A stretch of 21,737 nucleotides of DNA. Source: a virus. A program made the position numbers and the translations under genes. Below, piece by piece: positions 14,315 to 21,294 of the stretch. The stretch covers positions 1 to 21,737 of IMG/VR virus record IMGVR_UViG_3300044922_000090; one strand, 5' to 3'. The notes below the pieces were generated by a model, which saw only the letters and a program-made list of their open reading frames with translations, had not been told where the DNA came from and searched no databases. The stretch's first letter is position 1. Each line of letters starts with the position of its first letter.

Positions 14315-14816
14315 GTTTTAGTCGTTGTTTGCAGTTGTTGATTGTGTACGAAATTGATCTCCAAGGTATCTTGGTGTGGCGCTCGATAAGTTTCTTGTTG
14401 CCCAATTCGAGCCATAGGAGGAATAGCTGCTTGTCGTATGGGTAGGCACCGGCTTTCGCCCAGCTATCCATGACTTCGAGCGCCCGGTTAAATATCGCAT
14501 CAGGCCTTTCGTCATACGGCTCATCAGCTGCCTCCAGCTGCTGATCGGCGATTTCCTCGCGCAGTTCATTGTGTCGGAAGTCGCGTTGAAATTTAGAGTT
14601 ACGACTTCGGTAAAGGTTGATAGCCATGCGCACGATGTAGAAGTTGAGGTAACCTCCTGCGTGCATTGCTTCGATCTTATCGGCTGGCTTTTCATAAAGT
14701 CGGATGACGAGTTCATGTTCAAGGTCAGGCGCAAGGTCAGGCGTAGCCAGCTGCCGCGCTATCTGCCGCAGCTTGCCGCTCGTGTAAAGCGTTAGTATGA
14801 TCGTGCGTGCCTCCAC
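14247..14816 (-). CDS. Sigma-70-like transcription factor
   Basis: The protein has 189 residues from a GTG at 14816; no ATG lies in frame before residue 51, so the GTG is the most reasonable start. The N-terminal half (LTLYTSGKLRQIARQLATPD, then GGYLNFYIVRMAINLYRSRN and KFQRDFRHNE) resembles region 2 of short sigma-70 family proteins in Bacteroidota phages, where the sequence binds RNA polymerase and the -10 region. The C-terminal half has a helix-turn-helix-like segment, LIERHTKIPWRSISYTINNC at about 143-162 followed by KQRLKHEL, like region 4. It could direct host RNA polymerase to late phage genes. The start lies 80 bases inside the preceding DnaA-like gene in another frame. Similarity is suggestive rather than strong. 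Confidence 0.6.
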   Translation of the reverse strand: MEARTIILTLYTSGKLRQIARQLATPDLAPDLEHELVIRLYEKPADKIEAMHAGGYLNFYIVRMAINLYRSRNSKFQRDFRHNELREEIADQQLEAADEPYDERPDAIFNRALEVMDSWAKAGAYPYDKQLFLLWLELGNKKLIERHTKIPWRSISYTINNCKQRLKHELGPDYYLAFGHYDFLGDEPL

Positions 14817-15144
14817 ATTGGTCGCAAATATACATAGTATCTTTTGGCCTGATGTTGTGCGGTTCGTAGCGCTTAATTTCTTTGAGCCATGTGTACTTCT
14901 TCATGGTGACCTGCAAAATGTGCATGACCTCCAAGCCGTGGTGTACTGTCGAATAATGGCGGCGCATCAGCTGGGCTATCTCCATCAGCGTCATTTGCAT
15001 TTTACTGCGCATCAAGTGCATGAGGCAATATCGCGCTTCGGCGACTTCGCGGTGACGGTCTTGGCTCTGCATCTGACGCAGGCCAATGCCGGTGCGCTTG
15101 GTGACCTGCTCCGCGTAGTAGTAAAACTCTTTTTGTCGGTTCAT
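14737..15144 (-). CDS. DnaA domain IV-like DNA-binding protein
   Basis: The protein has 135 residues. Residues 24-70 (RQMQSQDRHREVAEARYCLM, then MTLMEIAQLMRRHYSTVHHG) resemble DnaA domain IV. That domain has a helix, a Q-S/R start, an A-R segment, then a helix-turn-helix whose signature RDHSTV appears here as RRHYSTV. No AAA+ domain is present, so the protein is only the DNA-binding part. Near the C-terminus, ICDQCGGTHDHTN (Cys107, Cys110, His114, His116) could bind zinc. A likely role is binding the phage origin, or repeats near it, as an initiator or regulator. The start overlaps the nuclease stop as ATGA. The Cys pair and the C-terminal 26 residues are encoded over the beginning of the sigma-like gene in another frame. 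Confidence 0.65.
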   Translation of the reverse strand: MNRQKEFYYYAEQVTKRTGIGLRQMQSQDRHREVAEARYCLMHLMRSKMQMTLMEIAQLMRRHYSTVHHGLEVMHILQVTMKKYTWLKEIKRYEPHNIRPKDTMYICDQCGGTHDHTNALHERQAAADSAAAGYA

Positions 15145-15500
15145 TGGGTGGTGGTTGGTTTGTTGATTGCTTTGAGAAAGTCATCCAGTGATCGGACGAT
15201 GTGGTACTTGTAGCCGGCCGCTTCGATTGTCTCCTGCCATTGCTTTTGTTTGGGCTGCTGCCTACCGATGACCGTCTTAAACTCAATAGCGATTAAGCCA
15301 TTGTCGCTTAGATACATCATATCTGCAACGCCGGCCACGACGCCCATATCTCGATTCATAACGGCCCGGACCTTGTTGTCGCTATTATTATTTACCGCGA
15401 ATAACCGCCCCCGCTCTTCGGGGTAGTTGTTCCAGTGGTAAAGAAAGCACTGTGATTGGATCTTAAATTCTGACAGTTCTTGCATCGGTTTTGAAAACAT
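15141..15500 (-). CDS. VRR-NUC domain nuclease
   Basis: The protein has 119 residues, the usual size of a stand-alone VRR-NUC enzyme. The N-terminal EFKIQSQCFLYHWNNYPEER and RLFAVNNN, then GVVAGVADMMYL (Asp60), IAIEFKTVIG (Glu73-x-Lys75) and QQPKQKQWQETIEAAGY, form the PD-(D/E)xK core. These phage enzymes cut branched DNA such as replication forks and Holliday junctions, and here the gene follows a helicase. Starts at 15500 and 15485 are both possible. The first 109 bases overlap the helicase in another frame, which is unusual. The stop overlaps the DnaA-like start by four bases. Confidence 0.85.
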   Translation of the reverse strand: MFSKPMQELSEFKIQSQCFLYHWNNYPEERGRLFAVNNNSDNKVRAVMNRDMGVVAGVADMMYLSDNGLIAIEFKTVIGRQQPKQKQWQETIEAAGYKYHIVRSLDDFLKAINKPTTTQ

Positions 15501-16948
15501 TTATAGTGTGGTTCTCCAGTATCCTCATTTATTAACTCCGCCTTTTTCCTTGCCTCATACTTCCAATTTCCTGTTTTGCTGATGAGACGCAACCAATACT
15601 CACCCTCGCAATAGCAATCGCACATTTGATGCAGAACAAATCCCTTCTTCATTCCATCCGGGTTTTGCTTGTGCAGATTTGCCAAGACCTCCAGAGGTAT
15701 GTCCTTCTTTTTATTCATAATATCAAAACGCACTTTCTGAAGAATTACATCTGGCATGATCTCCTGCGCTGGGGCTTGGAATTTGAATCCGCAACCTGGG
15801 CATTCCTTGAAGCTGTTATGGCAAAGATACTCGCAATTCGGGCATTTTTTATGAGGCGCAACACCTCCCTTTGCCGGCCTTTTATCTAAGCTCCATATGC
15901 GATCTTCGTCCCACGGACCGTGCGTGTCTATGTTGTTGCCGAAGTCGAGGATGATGAACTTACTCTTCGTAGCTGTCACCCGGCTACCACGACCTACCAT
16001 CTGCAGGTACAAAGCCAAACTTGTGGTCGCTCGATACAGGATTACGACTTCTGTCTCCGGATCATCAAAGCCTGTCGTAAGAATGCCTACGTTGCACAGA
16101 ATTGCGTCGGGTGTGTTCTTGTACCAGTTCAATATAGATCGTCGATCCTCGTTGTGCATTTCGCTATCTACGTGCTTTGCTGGCAGTCCCGCCTCCTTCA
16201 TCTTATCGCATAGCTCAATAGAGCTTTCAATATTACTACTAAAAACGATCGCCTTCTTACCTGGGCAAACCTGCATGTAGTTCTTAATTACCCCGCCGTA
16301 CACTTTCCGGTCGCTGTATGCCTTGCCCATCTGGGCTGCATCGTATTCACCTTGGTACATGCCCACGCCAGATAAATCGACTGGGACTTTGTAATACTCC
16401 GGTTCTGCCAGGTAACCATCTTTAATCAATGTTTTAATGCTGACCGATTCAACGAGCTGGGTGTAGTGCTTAGACAGCGATGTCTGCTGACCGACTCTAA
16501 TTGGGGTGGCGGTAGCACCAATTACGTACTGATCTGCGTGCAGGTGTGGGAAGATTTTATCAAAGGCTGTTTTGTGCGCCTCGTCAAATATTACGAGCTT
16601 CATTTGTTTGAGCAGGTCACTCCACAAAGGTGTGTAAATCCTCCGCTTCATGGTTTCAATCATGGCAACGTAGCAACTTGCATCTTCGTACTTCCTATCT
16701 CCAGCCGTAATCTTGGCAGGGTTCAATTCAAATTGCTGCAGCGCATAGTGCGTTTGGTTCATCAGCTCCTGGCGATCGGTCAGGATCATGACCTTGTTGC
16801 CCTTGTCTATTGACTGCCTGGCCATATGGCTGAACATAACGGTCTTTCCGCTGCCGGTAGGGCTGCACAGTATTAGACGCTTGTGTTGGTTACTCATGTG
16901 CATCTTCATAGCCTTGATGGCTACATTTTGGTATGGACGTAGTTTCAT
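15392..16948 (-). CDS. Superfamily II DNA helicase with zinc ribbon
   Basis: The protein has 518 residues from the ATG at 16948 (MKLRPYQNVAIKAM). An upstream start at 17002 would translate repeats of the origin region, so I did not use it. Visible helicase motifs are Q-like LRPYQ, Walker A SPTGSGKT (29-36), DEAH (122-125), ATATP in GATATPIR (145-149), and the arginine-finger motif QMVGRGSR (316-323). A zinc ribbon follows, with Cys369, Cys372, Cys383 and Cys386 (HKKCPNCEYLCHNSF, KECPGCGFKF), and a second Cys cluster lies near the end (CFQNRCKNC). It should unwind DNA with ATP during replication or fork repair. It follows the iteron region and the primase, and its final 36 codons overlap the VRR-NUC gene. 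Confidence 0.9.
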   Translation of the reverse strand: MKLRPYQNVAIKAMKMHMSNQHKRLILCSPTGSGKTVMFSHMARQSIDKGNKVMILTDRQELMNQTHYALQQFELNPAKITAGDRKYEDASCYVAMIETMKRRIYTPLWSDLLKQMKLVIFDEAHKTAFDKIFPHLHADQYVIGATATPIRVGQQTSLSKHYTQLVESVSIKTLIKDGYLAEPEYYKVPVDLSGVGMYQGEYDAAQMGKAYSDRKVYGGVIKNYMQVCPGKKAIVFSSNIESSIELCDKMKEAGLPAKHVDSEMHNEDRRSILNWYKNTPDAILCNVGILTTGFDDPETEVVILYRATTSLALYLQMVGRGSRVTATKSKFIILDFGNNIDTHGPWDEDRIWSLDKRPAKGGVAPHKKCPNCEYLCHNSFKECPGCGFKFQAPAQEIMPDVILQKVRFDIMNKKKDIPLEVLANLHKQNPDGMKKGFVLHQMCDCYCEGEYWLRLISKTGNWKYEARKKAELINEDTGEPHYKCFQNRCKNCQNLRSNHSAFFTTGTTTPKSGGGYSR

Positions 16949-16959
16949 GGGTTTATGTT

Positions 16960-17185
16960 CGGTGGTAAGAGTGGTAAGAGAGTGGTAAGAGTTAAAAAGC
17001 AACTGTTACCACCAAAATATTGGGTTTGCAGTTTGCATACGATGTTTTTTGGCTCGGTGGTAAGAGTGGTAACTACTTTTAAGAAATAAACTATATTTAT
17101 TAATACACACACATGACGCATGCACGCACACATCATATAGGTTAAATTGAAAAAAACGCGTTTCACTCTTACCACTCTTACCACT
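16960..17185. repeat. Iteron cluster, candidate replication origin
   Basis: The gap between primase and helicase has GTGGTAAGA units. Direct units on the plus strand lie at 16962-16970, 16971-16979, 16982-16990 and 17057-17065, and a variant GTGGTAACT lies at 17066-17074. Inverted units lie at 17167-17175 and 17176-17184, and a variant GTTACCACC at 17005-17013. Between the repeats lies an AT-rich stretch (about 17071-17105) that contains TAATACACA, one base away from a DnaA box, and then an alternating purine-pyrimidine CA-rich tract at about 17103-17135. Short repeats with both orientations around AT-rich DNA, next to replication genes, are the layout of an iteron origin. Origin function is inferred. 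The repeats could instead be operators for a phage regulator. Confidence 0.65.
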
Positions 17186-17194
17186 TTTGTGTTT

Positions 17195-19396
17195 TTAGAA
17201 ATTGGGTTCAGACAGGCTGACTTCTGCTAATGTCCTCTTAGACATCAGATAACAGCGTTTTGTGATGTTGCTGCCACGTTGTTTAATACTCTTCCTCTCG
17301 AAGCCCATCTTCTTCAGGTATTGCCCAATCTTGTAGATGGTTATGTTCGAGGTCTTCAATCCGCTCGTGTTCAGGATGTACTGATACACATCGGATGTCG
17401 TAAACCATTCGGCACCTATGACTGTGCCAGGTGGCTCGTAATACTTTTCAATCATCTCGCCTTCTATGCTGACCTGGAGGTTCTGCTCTGTCTTTTCCTT
17501 TAGGTATTCACAGTCCGTGCCTGTGAGCATCCAATCCGTAGGGTTATCGTGATAATAGTGATACAGCTCAACGAACAGCGCAGCCTTGTCTATAGCTTCA
17601 TAGGCGTCCCAATTTATGCTGGCGACGTTGATAGGTATGATGCGCCGGTTGCCGGTTGGATCATTAATGACCTCTTCTTCATTCGACGTGCCGCACAGCA
17701 CCGCATACCTGGTTAGATCTTCGTGCGTTTTGCCGTACGGCTTACGAACACTAAAGGTCTGGCGGCTGGATAATTCCTTGAGTTTCTTAGCCTCCATTTT
17801 GCTCTTGCCTCCAAATTCATCGTCGCAGAGTATTATCTTCTTGCACATCAGTATCTCATCATCCTTGCCGCCATCAAGTTTTGATTCGCCGTAATACGAG
17901 CGCAGTTCTTCGGGTAGTAGGTTGCGGAAGAAATTGGTCTTGCCGATACCTTGTGGCCCTGTTAGCACCAGACAGATAATCGAATACTGGCCATGCATCG
18001 ATGCGACAATAGAGGTCAGCCATTTCGGCAGGAATCGCCTGATGTATGTGGAATCATGGACATCGCTGCTAATGGTATCGCACATCCTTTCGATGTTGCC
18101 GGTAGGTCTTGATCGCTTCTGCCTATTAAACCACTCCTTGAACGGATCGTATTGGGGGGTCCATTCTGAATCGATTATATCAAACACCAACTGCTTCTTA
18201 ACCTTACTGCCCTGCTGATCTATGGCCTCCAGGTAAATCGTGTTTAGCACCCGATCATCGACAGGCTTACCATCCAGCTCATACTGCCTTGTCACTTTAT
18301 TCATCCGGATGTTGTAGGTGCTAATCTGCGCCTTGAGGGCATCTAACATCTCATCAGCTGAAGGCTTATCTATTTCCTTTGCCGGCATCATAAACGTATC
18401 GTTTACGCGCTGATTCGCATCGTTGATGCCCTCTTGCTCCAGTTGTTTTAACGTCGCGCTCTTAGCTTTATCTTCATCCGCCCATCCTCCCTGCTTCCCA
18501 ATCTTGAGCCGGTTCGTTTGCGCAATCATCTGCACCCGCATAGTCTCGGCCGTTTGTATCTCGATGTTCGCATTCTTACACAGGAACATGAACGTCGCAA
18601 AGGTGACCTTGCCCCGAGTTCCCTTTAGTATAACAGTGTACTTGGAATCGCATGTTTTGAAGTCATACTTTAGCGACTGACTGCTGACCAGGTGGAATAG
18701 ATCTCGCCCTTCCTGGCTGTCTCCGTATTTGCTGACGATAGCCATCCCGATCTTCACCCAGTCCTCATATGATTCGCACAGGTTAACACGCTTCTGCTGA
18801 ATCTGGTCAGTGATATAGCTGATGTCTTTGTCGCTGTGGACGTAAATGGTTTTGGGTAGGAACTTAGGCTTTTCTAAATACTGCTTAAATACCGGCGGCA
18901 TTTTGTCTGCCTTGTATAAATCGGGATCGTAACTGACGTAGCGCAGTCGTGTCACATCCTTGCAAGATTCGTCTACAATCAGGTGGTAATTGTCGGCTAT
19001 GTACTTACTCAATCCAAGAAACGCATCCAGGTGTTTCTCAGAATCAATGCGAAATAGCACTGCCAATCCATATCCTCCAGTAGACGTAAAAACGCTATAG
19101 GTATACTTATCATCAATAAGCGCCTGGCGTTTGGTTTGTAGATCCGGGTTGTTCTGCTGGTCAATATCCATGCAGATGAATCCGCTGTGTTTGGTTATGT
19201 TGTCAGCGTTCCGTCTGCTAAATTCACCGCTTAGGGTTATGCATTCCAATGTCTCCTTCTTCACCTTGCCTATTCTTACATTCGTCACTTGGTCTTCATA
19301 CGTACCGTTTTTGACGTTGTCTAAAAAATTATCAAGATGGATTGTGGTTCTCGGGACTACGTCCTTGTGAGTTTTGAAAAAACTGCAGTTTGTCAT
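17195..19396 (-). CDS. Primase-helicase, BT4734/PriCT-2/VapE-like
   Basis: The protein has 733 residues. The N-terminal part (about 20-180: FICMDIDQQN, VFTSTGGYGLAVLF, KDVTRLRYVSYDPDLY) looks like the BT4734-like domain with the primase-type Asp-x-Asp pair (MDID). A PriCT-2-like domain follows at about 190-275 (ITDQIQQKRVNLCESYEDWV). A linker leads to a VapE-like ATPase at about 415-640: Walker A GPQGIGKT (480-487), Walker B IILCDDEFGG (521-530, Asp525-Asp526-Glu527), sensor GTSNEE near Asn572, and arginine finger NRRIIPI (Arg584-Arg585). The end has a winged-helix-like segment (TIYKIGQYLKKMGFERKS). It should make primers and act as a helicase at the phage fork. The start is 20 bases after the terminator's T-run. 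Confidence 0.87.
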   Translation of the reverse strand: MTNCSFFKTHKDVVPRTTIHLDNFLDNVKNGTYEDQVTNVRIGKVKKETLECITLSGEFSRRNADNITKHSGFICMDIDQQNNPDLQTKRQALIDDKYTYSVFTSTGGYGLAVLFRIDSEKHLDAFLGLSKYIADNYHLIVDESCKDVTRLRYVSYDPDLYKADKMPPVFKQYLEKPKFLPKTIYVHSDKDISYITDQIQQKRVNLCESYEDWVKIGMAIVSKYGDSQEGRDLFHLVSSQSLKYDFKTCDSKYTVILKGTRGKVTFATFMFLCKNANIEIQTAETMRVQMIAQTNRLKIGKQGGWADEDKAKSATLKQLEQEGINDANQRVNDTFMMPAKEIDKPSADEMLDALKAQISTYNIRMNKVTRQYELDGKPVDDRVLNTIYLEAIDQQGSKVKKQLVFDIIDSEWTPQYDPFKEWFNRQKRSRPTGNIERMCDTISSDVHDSTYIRRFLPKWLTSIVASMHGQYSIICLVLTGPQGIGKTNFFRNLLPEELRSYYGESKLDGGKDDEILMCKKIILCDDEFGGKSKMEAKKLKELSSRQTFSVRKPYGKTHEDLTRYAVLCGTSNEEEVINDPTGNRRIIPINVASINWDAYEAIDKAALFVELYHYYHDNPTDWMLTGTDCEYLKEKTEQNLQVSIEGEMIEKYYEPPGTVIGAEWFTTSDVYQYILNTSGLKTSNITIYKIGQYLKKMGFERKSIKQRGSNITKRCYLMSKRTLAEVSLSEPNF

Positions 19397-19415
19397 TATT
19401 AGAATTTATGGGTAG

Positions 19416-19450
19416 AAAAAAATGCCCCGACTGGTCGTAGCAGTCGGGGC
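19416..19450 (-). terminator. Intrinsic terminator before primase gene
   Basis: The minus strand carries a perfect 10-base stem: arms GCCCCGACTG (19450-19441 read on plus as CAGTCGGGGC) and CAGTCGGGGC (19433-19424), with the 7-base loop CTACGAC. The stem is followed by A and seven T (19422-19416). It terminates transcription coming from the early genes, and the primase ATG at 19396 follows immediately. No promoter fits between terminator and ATG, so primase expression needs readthrough. Confidence 0.85.
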
Positions 19451-19510
19451 AGGCCAAGGTAGCGGCTTTGCTTACGTTCACGAGCGGCTACGACCTCGCT
19501 GGCAAACTCT
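19416..19510 (-). ncRNA. Candidate attenuator leader RNA
   Basis: If transcription starts just after the -7-like box at 19515-19522, the RNA up to the T-run is about 93 bases. The segment GGTCGTAGC (19495-19487 on the minus strand) is a perfect 9-base complement of GCTACGACC (19441-19433), which is the terminator loop plus one base on each side. That pairing would either make a pseudoknot with, or compete with, the terminator stem. A third option is pairing of the same upstream segment with GCTACCT (plus-strand AGGTAGC at 19457-19463), forming another hairpin. These competing pairings look like an attenuator or riboswitch-type control, but no known family was recognised. Confidence 0.5.
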
Positions 19511-19514
19511 GATA

Positions 19515-19522
19515 CAAATATA
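19515..19522 (-). promoter_or_regulatory. Bacteroidota-type -7 promoter box
   Basis: The minus strand reads TATATTTG, matching the TAnnTTTG -7 box of Bacteroidota sigma-70 promoters. No good -33 TTTG partner is visible 19 to 22 bases upstream. The box lies in the short gap after the 73-residue gene and before the leader RNA and terminator. Confidence 0.4.
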
Positions 19523-19527
19523 CAACA

Positions 19528-19749
19528 TTAAGTCATATTGCGACCTCGCGGGTCGTGTTCATCTGCGACCTTTCGCATCGCGTCAATGATGTTGTTGTCG
19601 ATGTAGGTTGCAGCAATCGCAAGGTCGTAAAACAACTCGACCAGTTCAGTAGCGGTCAGTTCGCTGTCGTCACTTTCGATGCTGATGCGCTTGCCGTCGA
19701 TTTGCAGGCTTAGCTTTAAGCCAAGGTCAGAATGGGAGGTCGTTGCCAT
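19528..19749 (-). CDS. Small unknown protein, last of early operon
   Basis: The protein has 73 residues beginning MATTSHSDLGLKLSLQIDGK. A short beta-strand pattern (LKLSLQIDGKRISIESDDSE) is followed by two helices (ATELVELFYDLAIAATYIDN, then IIDAMRKVADEH). No family was recognised. The start lies 23 bases inside the SSB-like gene in another frame, so translation is probably coupled. Its stop comes 6 bases before the -7-like box, making it the last gene before the terminator. Confidence 0.6.
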   Translation of the reverse strand: MATTSHSDLGLKLSLQIDGKRISIESDDSELTATELVELFYDLAIAATYIDNNIIDAMRKVADEHDPRGRNMT

Positions 19750-20008
19750 TGTCTTGGATGTTTAGGTTATTGTGCGATTCTGCCTTCGGCTTGCCAGCGT
19801 AATACTCCGCGCTGTTCGCTGATGGCTGCTGCTTGACCTGCACGTTGCCGGCCAAGAACTCGCCCTTTGCGCCTTGCTTGCGCCACAGCGCAACTTGGTA
19901 TTCGATGCCGTTCAGGAGCAGGTTGCCCTTCCACGAGGGAGCGTTAGCGTTGTCGGAGTTGTTGGTGAAGACGCTGATGTCGCCGTCTTTCTTTTGGTAT
20001 GTACTCAT
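19727..20008 (-). CDS. SSB-like single-stranded DNA-binding protein
   Basis: The protein has 93 residues from the ATG at 20008 (MSTYQKKDGDISVFTNNSDN). A longer version from 20080 would start in the previous gene and is not favoured. The core is beta-rich (SWKGNLLLNGIEYQVALWRK, then EFLAGNVQVKQ) and fits a small OB-fold domain. It is followed by a flexible, Asn- and Ser-rich tail ending GNDLPF. That acidic/hydrophobic tip is the protein-interaction tail of SSB proteins, which recruits replication partners. Its place between recombination genes and primase supports a role in binding single-stranded DNA at forks. The fold is inferred, since residues typical of bacterial SSB are not clearly present. 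Confidence 0.7.
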   Translation of the reverse strand: MSTYQKKDGDISVFTNNSDNANAPSWKGNLLLNGIEYQVALWRKQGAKGEFLAGNVQVKQQPSANSAEYYAGKPKAESHNNLNIQDNGNDLPF

Positions 20009-20037
20009 AGTTGGTTTGGGTTTAAATTTTTTTTGGG

Positions 20038-20403
20038 TTATGGTTGTAAAGATAGGGGTGGTTCTTGCCATTCTTGGCACTCGTTCTCAAATGCGGCGTC
20101 GTGGAAGAAGTCAAGCGGCGTCTGATCCAGCCATGATTGCGCGCTTTCTATTTCGCTGTCGCTCATCACGGCTTTCTTCCATTCAAATAGCACTGGCGGA
20201 ACTTCCCCGACTTTGACTTCGGGTGTGGTTATGTCAAGTTTTATGTACTTGAAACTTGACACCCAAGCGTCAATGACGTCGATGCTGCCAGCGTGTTCGT
20301 GATTCCAGTCGTGCGCCTCGTATTCGATGTGGATTATTGGTTCAATGAATCCGCCGTTGTGCGCGATTGGGTAGAAGTGTTTGAAGGATCGTTCTCTGGT
20401 CAT
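20038..20403 (-). CDS. Unknown early protein, 121 residues
   Basis: The protein begins MTRERSFKHFYPIAHNGGFI. It has an aromatic, His-rich beta-like first half (IIHIEYEAHDWNHEHAGSID) and an acidic helical end (SDSEIESAQSWLDQTPLDFF). No domain or signal sequence was recognised. The start overlaps the preceding gene's stop as ATGA. The several His and Asp residues could bind metal, but no standard motif is formed. Confidence 0.6.
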   Translation of the reverse strand: MTRERSFKHFYPIAHNGGFIEPIIHIEYEAHDWNHEHAGSIDVIDAWVSSFKYIKLDITTPEVKVGEVPPVLFEWKKAVMSDSEIESAQSWLDQTPLDFFHDAAFENECQEWQEPPLSLQP

Positions 20404-20642
20404 AGGTCGGTTTGGTTTAGGTGTTCATACTTTTTTCGTTCTTCGGTCACGCCGAGGTTGTACGCGTTCTGCATGTCTTGGAGTGCGCTCCGGTACGCCT
20501 CCGCCCAGACCGGGTAGAGGCGCGCCGAAACTTCAGGCGATACGTTTTGGAATAGCTGGCCAACAAGCGTCACGACCTTGCCAAGCTGCATATTGTGGTG
20601 GGAGAGCGACATCATCGCTTCATCGCGTTCATATGGTGTCAT
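20400..20642 (-). CDS. Unknown early protein, 80 residues
   Basis: The protein begins MTPYERDEAMMSLSHHNMQL and is mostly helical (GKVVTLVGQLFQNVSPEVSA, then AYRSALQDMQNAYNLGVTEE). No family was recognised. Its start overlaps the preceding stop and its stop overlaps the next start, each by four bases (ATGA), so it is a tightly coupled member of the early operon. Confidence 0.6.
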   Translation of the reverse strand: MTPYERDEAMMSLSHHNMQLGKVVTLVGQLFQNVSPEVSARLYPVWAEAYRSALQDMQNAYNLGVTEERKKYEHLNQTDL

Positions 20643-21073
20643 CGGAAGGTTACGGTTAGAGTGGTCTTGGCTGGCTTCACTGGTACCACCGGCACAACTT
20701 CGCCAGTGTTCGGATCGACGATGGCGGCGGTGCCTGCCATCTTAAAAGCGGTCTTGACTAACTCGTGTCGTGCTTTGAGGCGGTCTGCCAGTTCAACGCA
20801 GACTGGATCTTGTGTAAAGTCCGGCACGTCACGCGGCTCGCGTAGCTGAACGCTTGCACCGTGAAATTTGAACTCGCCCTTGCCGTAGGTCGCAGCGGTG
20901 TCTTTCGCCAGTTCTTCAGTGCGCTCGATGATAGCCTCCAGCGCTTTCACAACCGCCTTGCAGCGGATGTGAACGGAAAGCGGATCAACGTGACCGTCCA
21001 TTACTTCGGCGGTGACGTGGTTGACGAAGGCCTCTATCTCGGCTTTGTCGATGTTGGTAGGAAGCGTTAGCAT
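20639..21073 (-). CDS. Conserved phage protein next to recombination genes
   Basis: The protein has 144 residues. A helical N-terminal half (VDPLSVHIRCKAVVKALEAI, then ERTEELAKDTAATYGKGEFK) leads to HGASVQLREPRDVPDFTQDP, another helix (LADRLKARHELVKTAFKMAG), and a C-terminal strand region ending VKPAKTTLTVTFR. I recall the same layout (helix, Y-GKG-F, G-ASV-ExRE, a second helix, then GE-PV-P-KT) from unnamed phage proteins found near recombination and annealing genes, but I know no biochemical function for it. It overlaps the gene before it by seven bases and the gene after it as ATGA. A scaffold or cofactor role in recombination is only a guess. Confidence 0.6.
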   Translation of the reverse strand: MLTLPTNIDKAEIEAFVNHVTAEVMDGHVDPLSVHIRCKAVVKALEAIIERTEELAKDTAATYGKGEFKFHGASVQLREPRDVPDFTQDPVCVELADRLKARHELVKTAFKMAGTAAIVDPNTGEVVPVVPVKPAKTTLTVTFR

Positions 21074-21282
21074 TGGTCACCTCCTTGCAGTGCGTTGATG
21101 AATGCCTCTCTGTCCTTCAGCTGCGATGCCTTAAAACGCAGTTTCATCTGGTACTGCTCGAAGGCGAAGCGGCTGCGCTCCTCGCGTTGCTTGATGCTGA
21201 ACTTGCTTAGTTCAAGCTTGAATTGTTGGTCTGTCATTGCCTTTTTTGGCAGTGGGGTGAAGGTGATTGTTTCGTTGTTCAT
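21067..21282 (-). CDS. Small charged helical protein, unknown function
   Basis: The protein has 71 residues beginning MNNETITFTPLPKKAMTDQQ. From about residue 20 to 64 it is one long charged helix (FKLELSKFSIKQREERSRFA, then FEQYQMKLRFKASQLKDREA) that could form a coiled coil. No family was recognised. It follows the annealing-type gene after 12 bases and overlaps the next gene by seven, so it may be a partner of one of them. Confidence 0.6.
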   Translation of the reverse strand: MNNETITFTPLPKKAMTDQQFKLELSKFSIKQREERSRFAFEQYQMKLRFKASQLKDREAFINALQGGDQC

Positions 21283-21294
21283 GGTTGTGTTGGG

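Noticed and set aside
14489-14496. Fifth GATATTTA box
   Set aside because: It lies in the coding sequence of the sigma-like gene and is not followed by an ATG after five bases.
14825-14832. Second TATATTTG promoter-like box
   Set aside because: It is inside the DnaA-like gene, encoding its MYIC segment, and no -33 partner is visible, so chance from coding is more likely.
17149-17165. Palindrome AAACGCGTTT with T-run as a terminator after the primase
   Set aside because: The palindrome has no loop and only A/T pairs beyond the CGCG centre, so a stable hairpin is unlikely.
16945-17184. 79-residue open frame on the minus strand over the repeats
   Set aside because: Its sequence is the translation of GTGGTAAGA repeats and AT-rich DNA, and its end overlaps the helicase start.
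16962-17184. Possible CRISPR array
   Set aside because: The repeats are 9 bases long, occur in both orientations, and have no regular spacers.
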